A DNA stretch of 64,000 bases from Tillandsia leiboldiana (Eukaryota; Streptophyta; Magnoliopsida; Poales; Bromeliaceae). The notes below the pieces were generated by a model. It saw nothing but the letters and a program-made list of their open reading frames with translations. It was not told where the DNA came from and did not search any database. This document shows positions 12,719 through 22,263 of the stretch, piece by piece. The DNA lies in the NCBI GenBank assembly GCA_029204045.2, contig JAQNDB010000152.1, positions 1-64,000 of the forward strand, in the 5' to 3' direction. Numbering within the stretch: position 1 is the first letter of the stretch; each line of letters starts with the position of its first letter. A program made the position numbers and the translations under genes.

Positions 12719-12730
12719 GCTCTGATACCA
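12719..12730 (-). promoter_or_regulatory. Primer binding site of element A
   Basis: The minus strand reads TGGTATCAGAGC two bases inside the 5' LTR. This is complementary to the 3' end of initiator methionine tRNA, the usual primer of SIRE-type and many other plant LTR elements. The gag ATG lies 20 bp further on in sense. Confidence 0.92.
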
Positions 12731-12732
12731 CT

Positions 12733-14079
12733 TGTTGGGTTATATGTAATAAGGATCTAAATAGGAGAAAAAACACCTAGAGGGGGGTGAATAGGTGTAA
12801 ACGTATAAACACTCAAAAAATCGTTGCGATAAAAACCCAATGCGGAAATAAAAATAATACGCAAGATTTTTACGTGGAAAACTCCATCACCGGAGTAAAA
12901 AACCACGGGACCGATAACACGGCAGAAATCTACTAGAATTAAAACACGTACAAGGTGATTTACCGTACACACTTACGACTCAACCTTTTCCATACGCTCC
13001 TAGAGGATCTTCTCTGCTCGCTCTGCGACGCTTCTCGAATCCACGATCTGCGCCCAACGCCGAATCCACGGCGTCCAACGTCGAATCCACGACGTCCGAC
13101 CGAATCCACGGTCTTCACCCAATAGCACCCTTCGAATCCACGAACGTGCCTCGCTCCGAATCCACGAGAGCGGTTGAACCTTGAATCCACAAGGACACGC
13201 GAATCCACGCGCCGATTTTTGGGGTAAATCGTTGTTTTTGGGTGGTGATGATCCGCCGAATACTTAGATCAAAGATAGATCGGAAATACCATCTAAGTAT
13301 TCATTAGTTTGATTCAACTCAAGATGTGAGTATGAAAACCTAGAATCAAACTAATCAATATAGATGAAGAAACATAGAGTGTTCTTTAATGATTTCCTTT
13401 CTTCTCTATATGTGGATCTAGAGCCGTAAAAGATGATATATGAAAATGACGGCTATTTTCCTTTTTATCGGCTTCTTCTAGGAAATGAATCATAGGGTCT
13501 ATTTATAGGTTAGAAACCCTAGGAAGGAGATAAGAATCAAAAACCTAACATTTCTGAAAATTTTACGGACGGCGATCCGGATCGGATTAGCTGTGATCCG
13601 GATCGTCGTAACGAGTCAGGTAATTCCAGAAAAACGAAGGTTCGGGATCCGGATCGAAGTGCTTGATCCGGATCGTTCATACAGTTCACCAAACATCAAC
13701 GTTCGGGATCCGGATTGCGAAGCCTGATCCGGATCGTTCAAGGAAGATGGTAAACTCAGTGTTCGGGATCCGGATCAAGAGAGGCTACGATCCGGATTGA
13801 ACTGGTGTATGAACAAACCACCTTCGGGATCCGGATCGAACAACCTGATCCGGATCCTGAACATGTCCCAAGTCCAGTTTTTGATTTTTATGCAATGAAA
13901 GATTCTTCCAAGTGTTTCTACACTACAAGAAGTATTCGGATCACACAAAATCTTAGGTTAAACATACCTGATCCTTTTGAATTCTTCTTTCTTGAGATTG
14001 AGTTAAATGATTCAACTTTCTTCACCTTCAATCTTCAAGACTTGAGACTTTCACGAAACTACGCCAACTCAAATTCCGT
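12733..14079 (-). repeat. 5' LTR of element A, outer end lost
   Basis: This is the partner of 105-1455 with the same internal order: palindromes about 13570-13860, TATA seen as CTATTTATAG near 13499, hairpin array about 13030-13210. It follows the 3' LTR up to AAATTCCGT and then breaks. The last few bases of U3 (AACA) are missing, and the sequence runs straight into the inverted internal region of element B. Confidence 0.92.
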
Positions 14080-14719
14080 GATAATTTTTGGTTGAATACT
14101 TTATATCTTAAATAATTGATAGCCAATTGAGGGGGAGTCAAAGATATGTAAAATGCTCAAAAGATGTGGAAAGAGTTACATCCCAATGAGGAGTGTGAAA
14201 ACTACCACCACATGGAGGAAAGAGCTACCACCTCGGTCGTCCGAGTATTGTGTGCAGCTACCACATGTATACCAAGCATGGTTGTTCAATTTTTGATTAA
14301 GTAAAATGCATGTTGAAATACTTGACTCCGTCAAATTTCAAGGTTGGTATAAGGTGGGTTTTTAAAGAAAGATGCTCAAAGAGCCACTCTCTTCAACAGA
14401 TTGTCTAGATAAATTATCTACCATATTTGGGATTTCAAACATCTATTGATCTTTGTATTTCATTTTCTTTACTGAATTGATGATTTGATAAAGGCATTAC
14501 TCATAAGATCAAGTTAGATGTAATTGAAGGTGTTCAACTTTAAGGGATTTAATTTTTGTAAATTCTCGTTTCATTTTTGGATATTATTGATAGATTTGGC
14601 GTAATCTAATTCTTGTTGTATGAAACGATGATTTTTGTTTAAAGTTGATACACAATTGTGCTTACATACTTTTTCTGGATCTTATGAAATTTTTTCTAAA
14701 TTTTTCTGAAGAAAAAGTT
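14080..14719 (+). other. Noncoding region with conserved block in element B
   Basis: There is no ORF. Conserved block 1 lies at about 14155-14270 and block 2 at about 14343-14395, matching A, E and F. A GAGGGGGAGTC purine run is at 14130-14140. The remaining A/T-rich sequence is closely similar to the A counterpart (4440-4980, opposite strand). Confidence 0.7.
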
Positions 14720-15365
14720 GGAGCCGATCCGGATCGGACAAGGTGATCCGGATCCCGAACGCAGGCTTCTTCCTGCGGCTGGCCGATCCGGATCGAAATC
14801 TCGATCCGATCCGGATCACGGCTAGGGTTTTAATAAGAACAAGAGGGTCTTGATTTCTTTTACCTTAATCTTTTGTTCTCAAGTCTCTAGAGCCTCTCTC
14901 TCTAGAACTATTGCACCTTGGAGCTTTCCAAACTCAAGTTCTTCGAATACAAGTAAGTTTTATTGATCAAAATCTCGGTTTTTCACCGTTTTTCTTTTTC
15001 CTCCTCAAACGTGATGAATTTCTTGGATCGATTTCGTTTGTGGATGGTTTTTGATCAAATTTCTTTTGAAATAAGAACTCTGGGTAGATTAGTTTTGATT
15101 ATATGCTAGGTATTCCCAAGTTAAACGGATTTTTGGTCTTCGATTTCAAAGAATTCGGTTTTAGGGCATATAATGGGGATTTTCGAAAATCATGCAATTG
15201 ATCTATTTTTAAAAGTCCTTTTGCAAAACTAATTTGATTCTTAGTCTCTCTACATGATTATGATTGTTTGGGTACAATTTTTCAAATCTTTGAAAATTAA
15301 CAATTTATCATGTGTTCTTGAGTTGGTCTTCACAGGACTTCAATCTTCTTAAGGCATTTGGATCA
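14720..15365 (+). promoter_or_regulatory. Putative internal promoter, leader and intron of the extra ORF (element B)
   Basis: Four GATCCGGATC-type palindromes (14724-14818) are followed by CTAGGGTTTTAATAAG, a C/T-rich leader, a donor-like A|GTAAGT (intron from 14953) and an acceptor TTGGTCTTCACAG| ending at 15335. The predicted intron is 383 bp. The ORF ATG at 15366 lies 30 bp after the acceptor. The leader and intron are very similar to those of A although the ORFs differ strongly. An upstream in-frame ATG at 15312 would sit inside the predicted intron, so I did not use it as the start. Confidence 0.55.
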
Positions 15366-16751
15366 ATGGAATTCTCATGGATCATTCTTTTGTTGGTCAC
15401 AATAGTGCACACTCGGGCCACAAACAAATTAAAAAGAGCTAAGAAAACACAACAAAAAGGTGAGTATCTTCTGATCAGTGACACAGAAGTGGAAACAGAC
15501 TGTCAAGAGGTAGATTGGACTGAATTGACAGATGATGATGACTCATTAACTGAAGAAAAGGCGTCTGATGGTTCAAAAGGAAAAGCTTCCGATGGATCAA
15601 AAGGAAAGGGACCCATGGACAAAGGAAAAGCACCTATGGCTAAACCAACCATCTCTGTGAAAAAAAAACGAATAACTAGACGCTTTGGACTACGACGAGA
15701 CGCTGATATTAACACGCCGATAGTTCCTGACTCCCCGCCTCGCGTGGAAGGAGTGTTCGTCAGCATGGATCGCCTTCGAGCGTTTGAACGTCGTGAATGC
15801 ATCGGTGAACGTCATGTCAACATTGAAGCTCTCCGAAATCACTCACCTGAGTTTGGAACCTTGATTGAGGAAGCTAATCTCATCCAAGTCTGCCGATTCC
15901 CCGAACTACTTGGGTATTGTTTGTATCGTGTAAGAACCTTTTACACGAATGCAAGACATCTTCGAGAAGATGAAAATGGATCAATGCATTTCTTTACAAA
16001 TATCCAAGGGATGAAACTTAAAATCACTCCGCAGCTAATTGGCGAAGTCCTTGGAATGGATTCTAACACATCGGGACTCAACTTTTTGAAAGGAAGAAGT
16101 TTGACGAATGCCTTGTGGCAAACAGTGATAGATAAAATTTGTTTGGAAGGAACGAAATCAGCTAATGGTAAAAGTGTAAAATCCAAACATCTTCGACTGG
16201 AGTACCGATTTCTAAATTTCATCACGTGTTACAACATACTACCTAACATGCAGACTAAGGTCGTGAGATGGGAGAGACTGCTGTTCCTATATCTCTTGGG
16301 TCATCCCTCTGAGGCTGTAGGATTGAACATGAATATCCCCTACATAATTTGGAATAGAATGTCAAGATATATTGTGCATCCCCATCCTTCTGAACGACTT
16401 CCGTTTCCGTTAATCATCATGAGGATCTTACAAAAGTTTGACATTGATATAAGCTCGACATCTTATCAACACTGTTGGGGGATGATAGATGAGTCAACGA
16501 TTGTGAAGTCACTTCACAAATTACCACATGTTACTCCGACACATTCCACTGGAAAGAAACCTTGTGTCGGCACCTCGGCCTCACCGTCTCAACAAGCATC
16601 AGAACAAAGGCGAATGTCTGAAGAACTCGAGATCATAACGGCATCCCAAATTACATTGACCAAGAAAGTAAATTCAATGAGGAAATTGATCAAGAACATG
16701 TTCACTAAGATGGGATATAGTGCGTCTGAAGACTCAGACTCGGATAACTAA
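15366..16751 (+). CDS. Extra 3' ORF of element B (plant transposon protein, env-like position), 461 aa
   Basis: This is the homologue of the A ORF at 2205-3632, with the same layout. It has an N-terminal hydrophobic helix (residues about 2-14, FSWIILLLVTIVH), a Lys-rich segment, an acidic stretch and a Ser/Lys/Gly repeat region (ASDGSKGK twice). The globular domain has RRECIGERHVN, ITPQLIGEVLGM, YNILPNM and SERLPFPLIIMRIL, and a C-terminal heptad-like segment ends in an acidic tail. The frame is uninterrupted. Residues shared with A cluster in the globular block; the linkers differ completely. Function is unknown. The conserved GERHVN and ITPQLIG motifs show that the protein was under constraint when the two lineages split. 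Confidence 0.78.
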   Translation: MEFSWIILLLVTIVHTRATNKLKRAKKTQQKGEYLLISDTEVETDCQEVDWTELTDDDDSLTEEKASDGSKGKASDGSKGKGPMDKGKAPMAKPTISVKKKRITRRFGLRRDADINTPIVPDSPPRVEGVFVSMDRLRAFERRECIGERHVNIEALRNHSPEFGTLIEEANLIQVCRFPELLGYCLYRVRTFYTNARHLREDENGSMHFFTNIQGMKLKITPQLIGEVLGMDSNTSGLNFLKGRSLTNALWQTVIDKICLEGTKSANGKSVKSKHLRLEYRFLNFITCYNILPNMQTKVVRWERLLFLYLLGHPSEAVGLNMNIPYIIWNRMSRYIVHPHPSERLPFPLIIMRILQKFDIDISSTSYQHCWGMIDESTIVKSLHKLPHVTPTHSTGKKPCVGTSASPSQQASEQRRMSEELEIITASQITLTKKVNSMRKLIKNMFTKMGYSASEDSDSDN

Positions 16752-17505
16752 GTTGTGCTTTAACAAATTTTTTTTGTTTTGTGCAGATTTGTGCATGATT
16801 TTATCTTTTTAGATTTTAGTTCAGTTTTTAGGACTTACTCTTAGTTCTAGTTCTTACATTTCGGAACAATTTTTGAAATTTTTAACTCTCCTTAAATTTT
16901 TGGTAATTTTGGCTTTGTTTGTGACAAAAAGGGGGAGAGAGTTTAGAGAGAACTTGAACAATGATTGAACAATGATGATGTGAATGTGTGAACATCAAGG
17001 TAAGTATCACTTCAACTTTGACTTTGGTGAAAGGTAAGTATCACAACTTTGGTTTTTATCTTGTGATTTGTTGCATGTTCCTACTAACTATTCGACTAAC
17101 TATTTGGACATGTATTATTACTAACAAGTTGTTTGATTACTAACAAAGCAAAGTTATGACATTTGAAATTTTATTGCTTAGAAGATATGTCAATGTTTGA
17201 TTGTGATCTTATTACATATCTGCATTACTCAATATCATGGTGAGCATAAACTCTATCTCTGTTAGGTTTTGAATACTAAATATTCTTGAGGTATCTAACG
17301 ATCTCTTTTTGTCAAGAATGATTTCTTTGTGCAGAGAGTACAGATGTCTAAGTCTAGAGTCTGTTTTAGGAGTTTATATCTCATGTTTTTAAATTTTTGG
17401 ATCTCCATTGTAAATTTTTGTTGTATGGTGATAGCAACAAAAATATCTTTTTGATTTTTCTTTAGTGGATCTGTGTTTTGTCACGAAACCGCCAAAGGGG
17501 GAGAT
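16752..17505 (+). promoter_or_regulatory. 3' noncoding region and polypurine tracts of element B
   Basis: A first purine tract, GTGACAAAAAGGGGGAGAGA, lies at 16921-16940. The polypurine tract next to the LTR, GCCAAAGGGGGAGAT, is at 17491-17505. From about 16885 onward the sequence again resembles A closely, whereas the ORF and the first 100 bp after it do not. No other gene is seen. Confidence 0.8.
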
Positions 17506-18858
17506 TGTTACGGAATTTGAGTTGGCGTAGTTTCGTGAAAGGTTCAAGTCTTGAAGATTGAAGGTGAAGAAAGTTGGATCATTTAACTCAATCTCAAGAA
17601 AGAAGAATTCAAAAGGATCAGGTATGTTCAACTAAAGATTATTGGTGATCCGAATACTTCTTGTAGTGTAGAAACACCTGGAAGAATATTTAACTGCATA
17701 AAAATCAAAAACTGGTGTTCGGACATGTTCAGGATCCGGATCAGAGCCAGCAATCCGGATCCCGAAGGTTGTTGTTTCATACATTACTTCAATCCGGATC
17801 GCAGCATCTCACGATCCGGATCCCGAACGTTGAGTTTTCTGAATTGTATGAACGATCCGGATCAGGCATTCCGATCCGGATCCCGAACGTTTGTTTTTCT
17901 GGAAACCGTCTTTCTTGCTACTGCAATCCGGATTGCCCAAATCCGATCCGGATCGCCGTCCGTAAAAAATTCCAGAAATGTTAGGTTTTTGATTCTTATC
18001 TCCTTCCAAATGTTTCTAACCTATAAATAGACCCTATGACTCTTCTTCTAGGGTAATCCAAAATAATCACATAGAGCCGTCATATTCATATATCATTTCA
18101 TACGGCCTAAGATCCACATATAGAGAAGAAAGGAAATCATTAGAGAATACTCTATGTTTCTTCATCTATATTGATTAGTTTGATTCTAGGTTTTCATACT
18201 CACATCTTGAGTTGAATCAAACTAATGAATACTTAGATGGTATTTCTGATCTATCTTTGATCTAAGTATTCGGCGGATCATCACCACCCAAAAACAACGA
18301 TTTCCCCAAAATCGGCGCGTGGATTCGTGTGTCCTTGTGGATTCAAGGTTCAACCGCTCTCGTGGATTCGGAGCGAGGCACGTTCGTGGATTCGAAGGGT
18401 GCTACTGGGTGAAGACCGTGGATTCGGTCAGACGTCGTGGATTCGACGTTGGACGCTGTGGATTCGGCGTTGGGTATAGACCGTGGATTCGGTCGGACGT
18501 CGTGGATTCGACGTTGGACGCCGTGGATTCGGCGTTGGGCGCAGATCGTGGATTCGAGAAGCGTCGTGGAGCGAGCGGAGAAGATCCTCTAGGAGCGTAT
18601 GGAAAAGGTTGAGTCGTAAGTGTGTACGGTAAATCACCTTGTACGTGTTTTAATTCTAGTGGATTTCTACCGTGTTATCGGTCCCGTGGTTTTTTACTCC
18701 GGTTTGGAGTTTTTCCACGTAAAAATCTTGCGTGTTATTTTTATTTCCGCATTGGGTTTTTATCGCAACGATTTTTGAGTGTTTATACGTTTACACCTAT
18801 TCACCCCCCTCTAGGTGTTTTTTCCCCTATTTAGATCTACATTACATATAACCCAACA
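17506..18858 (+). repeat. 3' LTR of element B
   Basis: This 1,353-bp LTR reads TGTTACGG...ACCCAACA. U3 carries GATCCGGATC palindromes at about 17733-17955, the TATA box CTATAAATAG is at 18021-18030, and an 11-unit hairpin array is at 18311-18566. The right flank is not the duplicate of any base run at the left end of A, so A and B did not insert together as one element. Confidence 0.92.
18311..18566 (+). repeat. Hairpin array with TGGATT loops (LTR of element B)
   Basis: There are eleven units of the form stem-TGGATT-stem. The loop is constant while the arms differ and are self-complementary: CCTTG/CAAGG, GACCG/CGGTC, ACGTCG/CGACGT, ACGCCG/CGGCGT and others. A block of three hairpins is present twice in tandem. 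The array lies about 290 bp downstream of the TATA box, so it would be in the transcribed leader. Equivalent arrays occur in all other SIRE-type LTRs here: A 400-580 and 13030-13210, F 24205-24320 and 29163-29275, E 42305-42415 and 47348-47458, H 56315-56495. Confidence 0.85.
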
Positions 18859-21064
18859 ATAAAACCCAATCAACTGTCCGGTACAACAACCCGGCACTGC
18901 CTGCTCTCAATATCACAATAACTCTCTACCGGTACACCAACCCGGTCTCGCCTACTACCACACATCCACACTAAGACGGGATTTATGTAGGAAGTCCCAA
19001 CGGACTAACACAACCATCGCACGAAACTGCCTCAGCAGGCTCATCATTGCATCCAGAGCGGCAACTCGAGGGGAGCGACCCCACCGAGGAAACAGCGTGG
19101 TATCAAGTAACCCAGTCAAGTATCACTATCCAGCAGGCAAAAGTCGACACTTTGCTCAAAGTGGAGACTCACTTATTCACAATGAAAAACCCGGCCCAAC
19201 CGATGCAAATACACTAATCGACCAACCGCCCACAGTCTACAGTTGTCGAAACAAATCTCGAGTCGATAATTTGGTGCTATCTCACCCGACTCAAAATAAT
19301 ACAGCTATACTATCCCCATCCCTGCTCTCTAACCCGAGCAATAAATAACATAAGAGAAAAGAAAAGGTTTTCTCCTAAGTTTGATTCCAACATGAATAGT
19401 ATAGCATATAAAATAAAGTGTGGCATAACTAGATGTCCAACAAGTATAAAATGGTTCTCACACATAAAGAAGTAGTTCTCATATAAATCCCAAGTTTAAA
19501 CATGCTTTGATCGAATATAAGATAATAAACATTCAAACCACACTATGCCAACTTTTAGTTGAGTCGGCTTATAGACCGCAATTTCGATGTGCTCAACAAC
19601 CCACCTGTTAGCTCAACAACTGGAATCCAATCAATTAAATTTTGGTGACCACGATATGCTGCTCAATACCTCTCCAATAAATCTGCATAGACCTTGAAAC
19701 TCCTGTTGGAAAGAAAATCATCACAAACACGTTACTACATGCGCAGAATTCCAACAACTCGCACTGATAGTGAACAGACTCAGAATCTGATATATATACT
19801 TTCATAAATTCCATTGCCAAAGCCCACAGTTACCTCTTGGGTTTCTAAATAACATACAATTGCTGAGAAGTTCATAAAAAACTAAACTTACCCCTTTCAT
19901 ATAAGTCCACGACAAGAAAGCACTAATGCTGTCCACATTTTCGATATGAAATCATAAACTGAGATTCAACTTGCTATAACTTCCAATTTAAATATAATTA
20001 CAAGTTGAAACCAAAAGTGAAATTGTTCATCATACTTCTGAAATTATACATATCCCTTTGAGTTAACACCCACGACTAATATTAACCACGAAATTATAGC
20101 CAACCCTCAAATAACAACATAAGCCATTCCAACTAACATGCAGATTTTCAGCAACAATTGAACTGAGAAGAAGATTAAAGATGGTGTACCAATTCTTATC
20201 CAAATTTCGTGATTAAGGTGTCAAATTATTCCTCTTGAAGTCTAGAAGATTACCCAACTTGAAATTCACCATTTAATAAAGGGGAGAAAAAGATATCCCA
20301 AGATTACTACAGGCTGTCCAAAACTACAATATGAACATAGAGGCTCAAAGATGGTAAAATTTACCTTGTTAGAAGCAAGAATCACCCTTCCTCTTCAACA
20401 TGAAAATTGTAGGGCTTTAAGTCCTAGTGATTTTTCCACAAAAAATGAGCTCAAGACTCCACTCCTACTATCCTAGCGAGTAAAAACATTGAACATTACT
20501 CAAACTTGATCAAAATTCCCAACTGTGCACCAAAGTCCCAGAGACGGCTTAATGTACCTAACTTAAAGCTCAAATTAGAAGTTTCAGAAAATATGAAAGT
20601 TGAAGGTCTTTAAATCCTAAAAATTTTCCACCAAAAATCAACTCAAAATTCCACTCGTACTGCCCAGGAGAGTAAAAACACGGACCACTGCTCAGAATCA
20701 ACAACAGAAAACAAGTGCTTCAAAGATCATTAAATTTACTTGACTTAGAGCTCAAACCAGGTCTCCTCTTCAATAACAAGGTTGAAGATCTTGAAGTTAT
20801 GAAGAAACCCCCCTAAGAATCACCACGAAATTCGACTTCTACAACTCTGGAGGTCCCATGGAAGAAAATGTAACGAGATAGTCCACACCACTTGCAAATT
20901 TCAAGCTTCAAAAATAGACTTTTGGAGGGGAAAAGAAGTACCTTAGAGCTCCTATTAGCCTCCAAATGTAGGGTGAAGTAATCAAAAGTGGTAAAAAGCT
21001 TCTCAGTAATTTTTCTCCTCAATTTAAAGCCCTTATCCTGCTCCAAAATGCCCCTAAAGATCAA

Positions 21065-21103
<39 letters not shown>

Positions 21104-21505
21104 CCCTGTCGGATTCGGATCCACAGCAACCCCTACCGCATGGGACAAGTGGTAGCAGGCGCGCGCGCCACGTAGCCCGGCCCATAGCGCGGATGCGCTC
21201 CATGCACGCATGCGCTGGCACGTGCAAGCGCGTGCTGGCGCACGCACGTGCACCGGCCCGCCTCGACTCGGCGGTGAGCCAGGTCCATACGGAGGTCCGA
21301 ACCCTGATTTTTCAGGGTTCGGACCCTCAGCAGAAAAACACAAAAACATAAATGTTTTTAGCTCATTTTTTTCGCGCTAGGTCCTTTTTCACGCCCATTT
21401 CATGCAATAACGACTCTGACACACCAAAAAAGTGTCGTCGAGCCGAGGGTCCAGTAACAACAGCTGCACAAAAACTAACCAGTCTTTATATCCTTCCCTA
21501 CTACA
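18859..21505 (-). repeat. 3' LTR of chromovirus G1, truncated at its left end
   Basis: This is a long, ORF-poor LTR of a Ty3/gypsy element on the minus strand. Its sense start is TGTAGTAGGG at 21505, next to the pol remnant. It contains a (CA)n run and a GC-rich block (about 21110-21310) rich in GCGC and CACGTGC words, as expected near an LTR promoter region. The sense 3' end, which in other G copies is GGGGCGTGACA, is missing because element B abuts at 18858. About 2.6 kb remain. I see no gene in it; the ORF through the CA run at 20813-21349 is an artefact. Confidence 0.7.
21068..21101. repeat. (CA)n microsatellite
   Basis: A perfect run of about 17 CA dinucleotides inside the G1 LTR. Confidence 0.95.
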
Positions 21506-22263
21506 AAGAGTTTCGTCCTCGAAACTACACATACCTCAGGAAGAAGTCTCAAACAGGTAGGGGTAAGAAGTCCTTATATCCTCCTCTGGCTCCCAAGTAG
21601 CCTCATGCTCGTCATGGTGGCTCCACTGGATCTTCACGAAAGGTATGACCCGATTGTACAATTCTTTAGTCTCACCGGCAAGAATTCACATCGAGTACAC
21701 TAGATAACTCATATCCTCCTCGAGTTCCAAAGAAGAGAAATCCACGATATGTGAAGGACCATAAACATACTTCCTCAACACTGAAACATGAAATACATCG
21801 TGGGTGCCTGCAAGCCGAGGTGGTAGCGCAACTCAATAAGCAACATGTCCAATGCGCTCCAAAATCTCAAAAGGGCCAATAAACTGCGGACTAAGCTTTC
21901 CACGTACACCAAATCTGCGTAATCCTCGAGACCGCGAGACTTTCAAAAATACATGCTCCCCAACCTGAAACTTCAAGTCCCGTCGCCTCCTATCGGCGTA
22001 ACTCCTCTGCTGGCTCTGAACTGTCACTAAATGTCGCCGAATCATCTTAACTCTTTCCTCGGCTTCTTGCAACAATTCTGGTCCCAATGTCTTCCTTTCA
22101 CCCGCTTCACTCCAATATAATGAGGATCAACATTTGCGTCCATACAATGCTTCAAATTGCGCCATTTGGATGCTCGTCTAATAGCTATTATTGTGCGAAA
22201 ATTTTGCCAATCGGAGATGTCGATTCCAACCTCCGCTAAAACTCAGGACACATGCTCTCAACA
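21506..22263 (-). pseudogene. Chromovirus G1 pol remnant: integrase C-terminus and chromodomain
   Basis: In sense (from 22263 down) the frame shows LRACVLSF, then FSHNNSY, QFEALYGRKC, the conserved segment RSYADRRRRDLKFQVGEHV, the GPF motif (IGPFEILERIG) and a chromodomain-like end (RVIPFVKIQW...EATWEPEEDI...YPYLF). Several in-frame stops interrupt it, so it is a decayed Ty3/gypsy chromovirus of Tekay/Del type. Its upstream part is cut off where the G2 LTR begins at 22264 within the integrase sequence. Confidence 0.8.

Larger units (their letters stand above)
105..14079 (-). mobile_element. Element A: SIRE-type Ty1/copia retrotransposon with internal duplication
   Basis: On the minus strand the order is 5' LTR (14079-12733), primer binding site, gag-protease-integrase-RT-RNase H (12699-5271), noncoding block, extra ORF (3632-2205), polypurine tract and 3' LTR (1455-105). 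The gene order with integrase before RT is that of Ty1/copia. The LTR ends TGTTACGG...CCCAACA, the long gag and the extra 3' ORF fit the Sirevirus lineage. The element is unusually long because a 2,334-bp segment is present twice. It is dead: there is a 1-bp deletion in gag near 12013 and a deletion of about 22 bp before RNase H near 5900. The outer end of the 5' LTR is lost at the junction with B, so no target-site duplication can be read. Confidence 0.92.
14080..18858 (+). mobile_element. Element B: 3' half of a SIRE-type copia element, inverted relative to A
   Basis: This segment starts about 280 bp downstream of where pol would end and contains the conserved noncoding block, internal promoter-like region, extra ORF (15366-16751), polypurine tract and 3' LTR. 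It has no gag, pol or 5' LTR. Its left end is fused to the A 5' LTR in the opposite orientation, so A and B form a tail-to-tail pair. Its LTR is of the same family as that of A but diverged, with more hairpin units. Confidence 0.88.

Noticed and set aside
18311..18566. CRISPR-like repeat and spacer arrangement
   Set aside because: The constant part is only six bases and the variable parts are self-complementary arms, not spacers. Plant genomes carry no CRISPR arrays.
20813..21349. 178-aa ORF with a Cys-Val repeat
   Set aside because: It runs through the (CA)n microsatellite and the GC-rich LTR block; no domain is visible.
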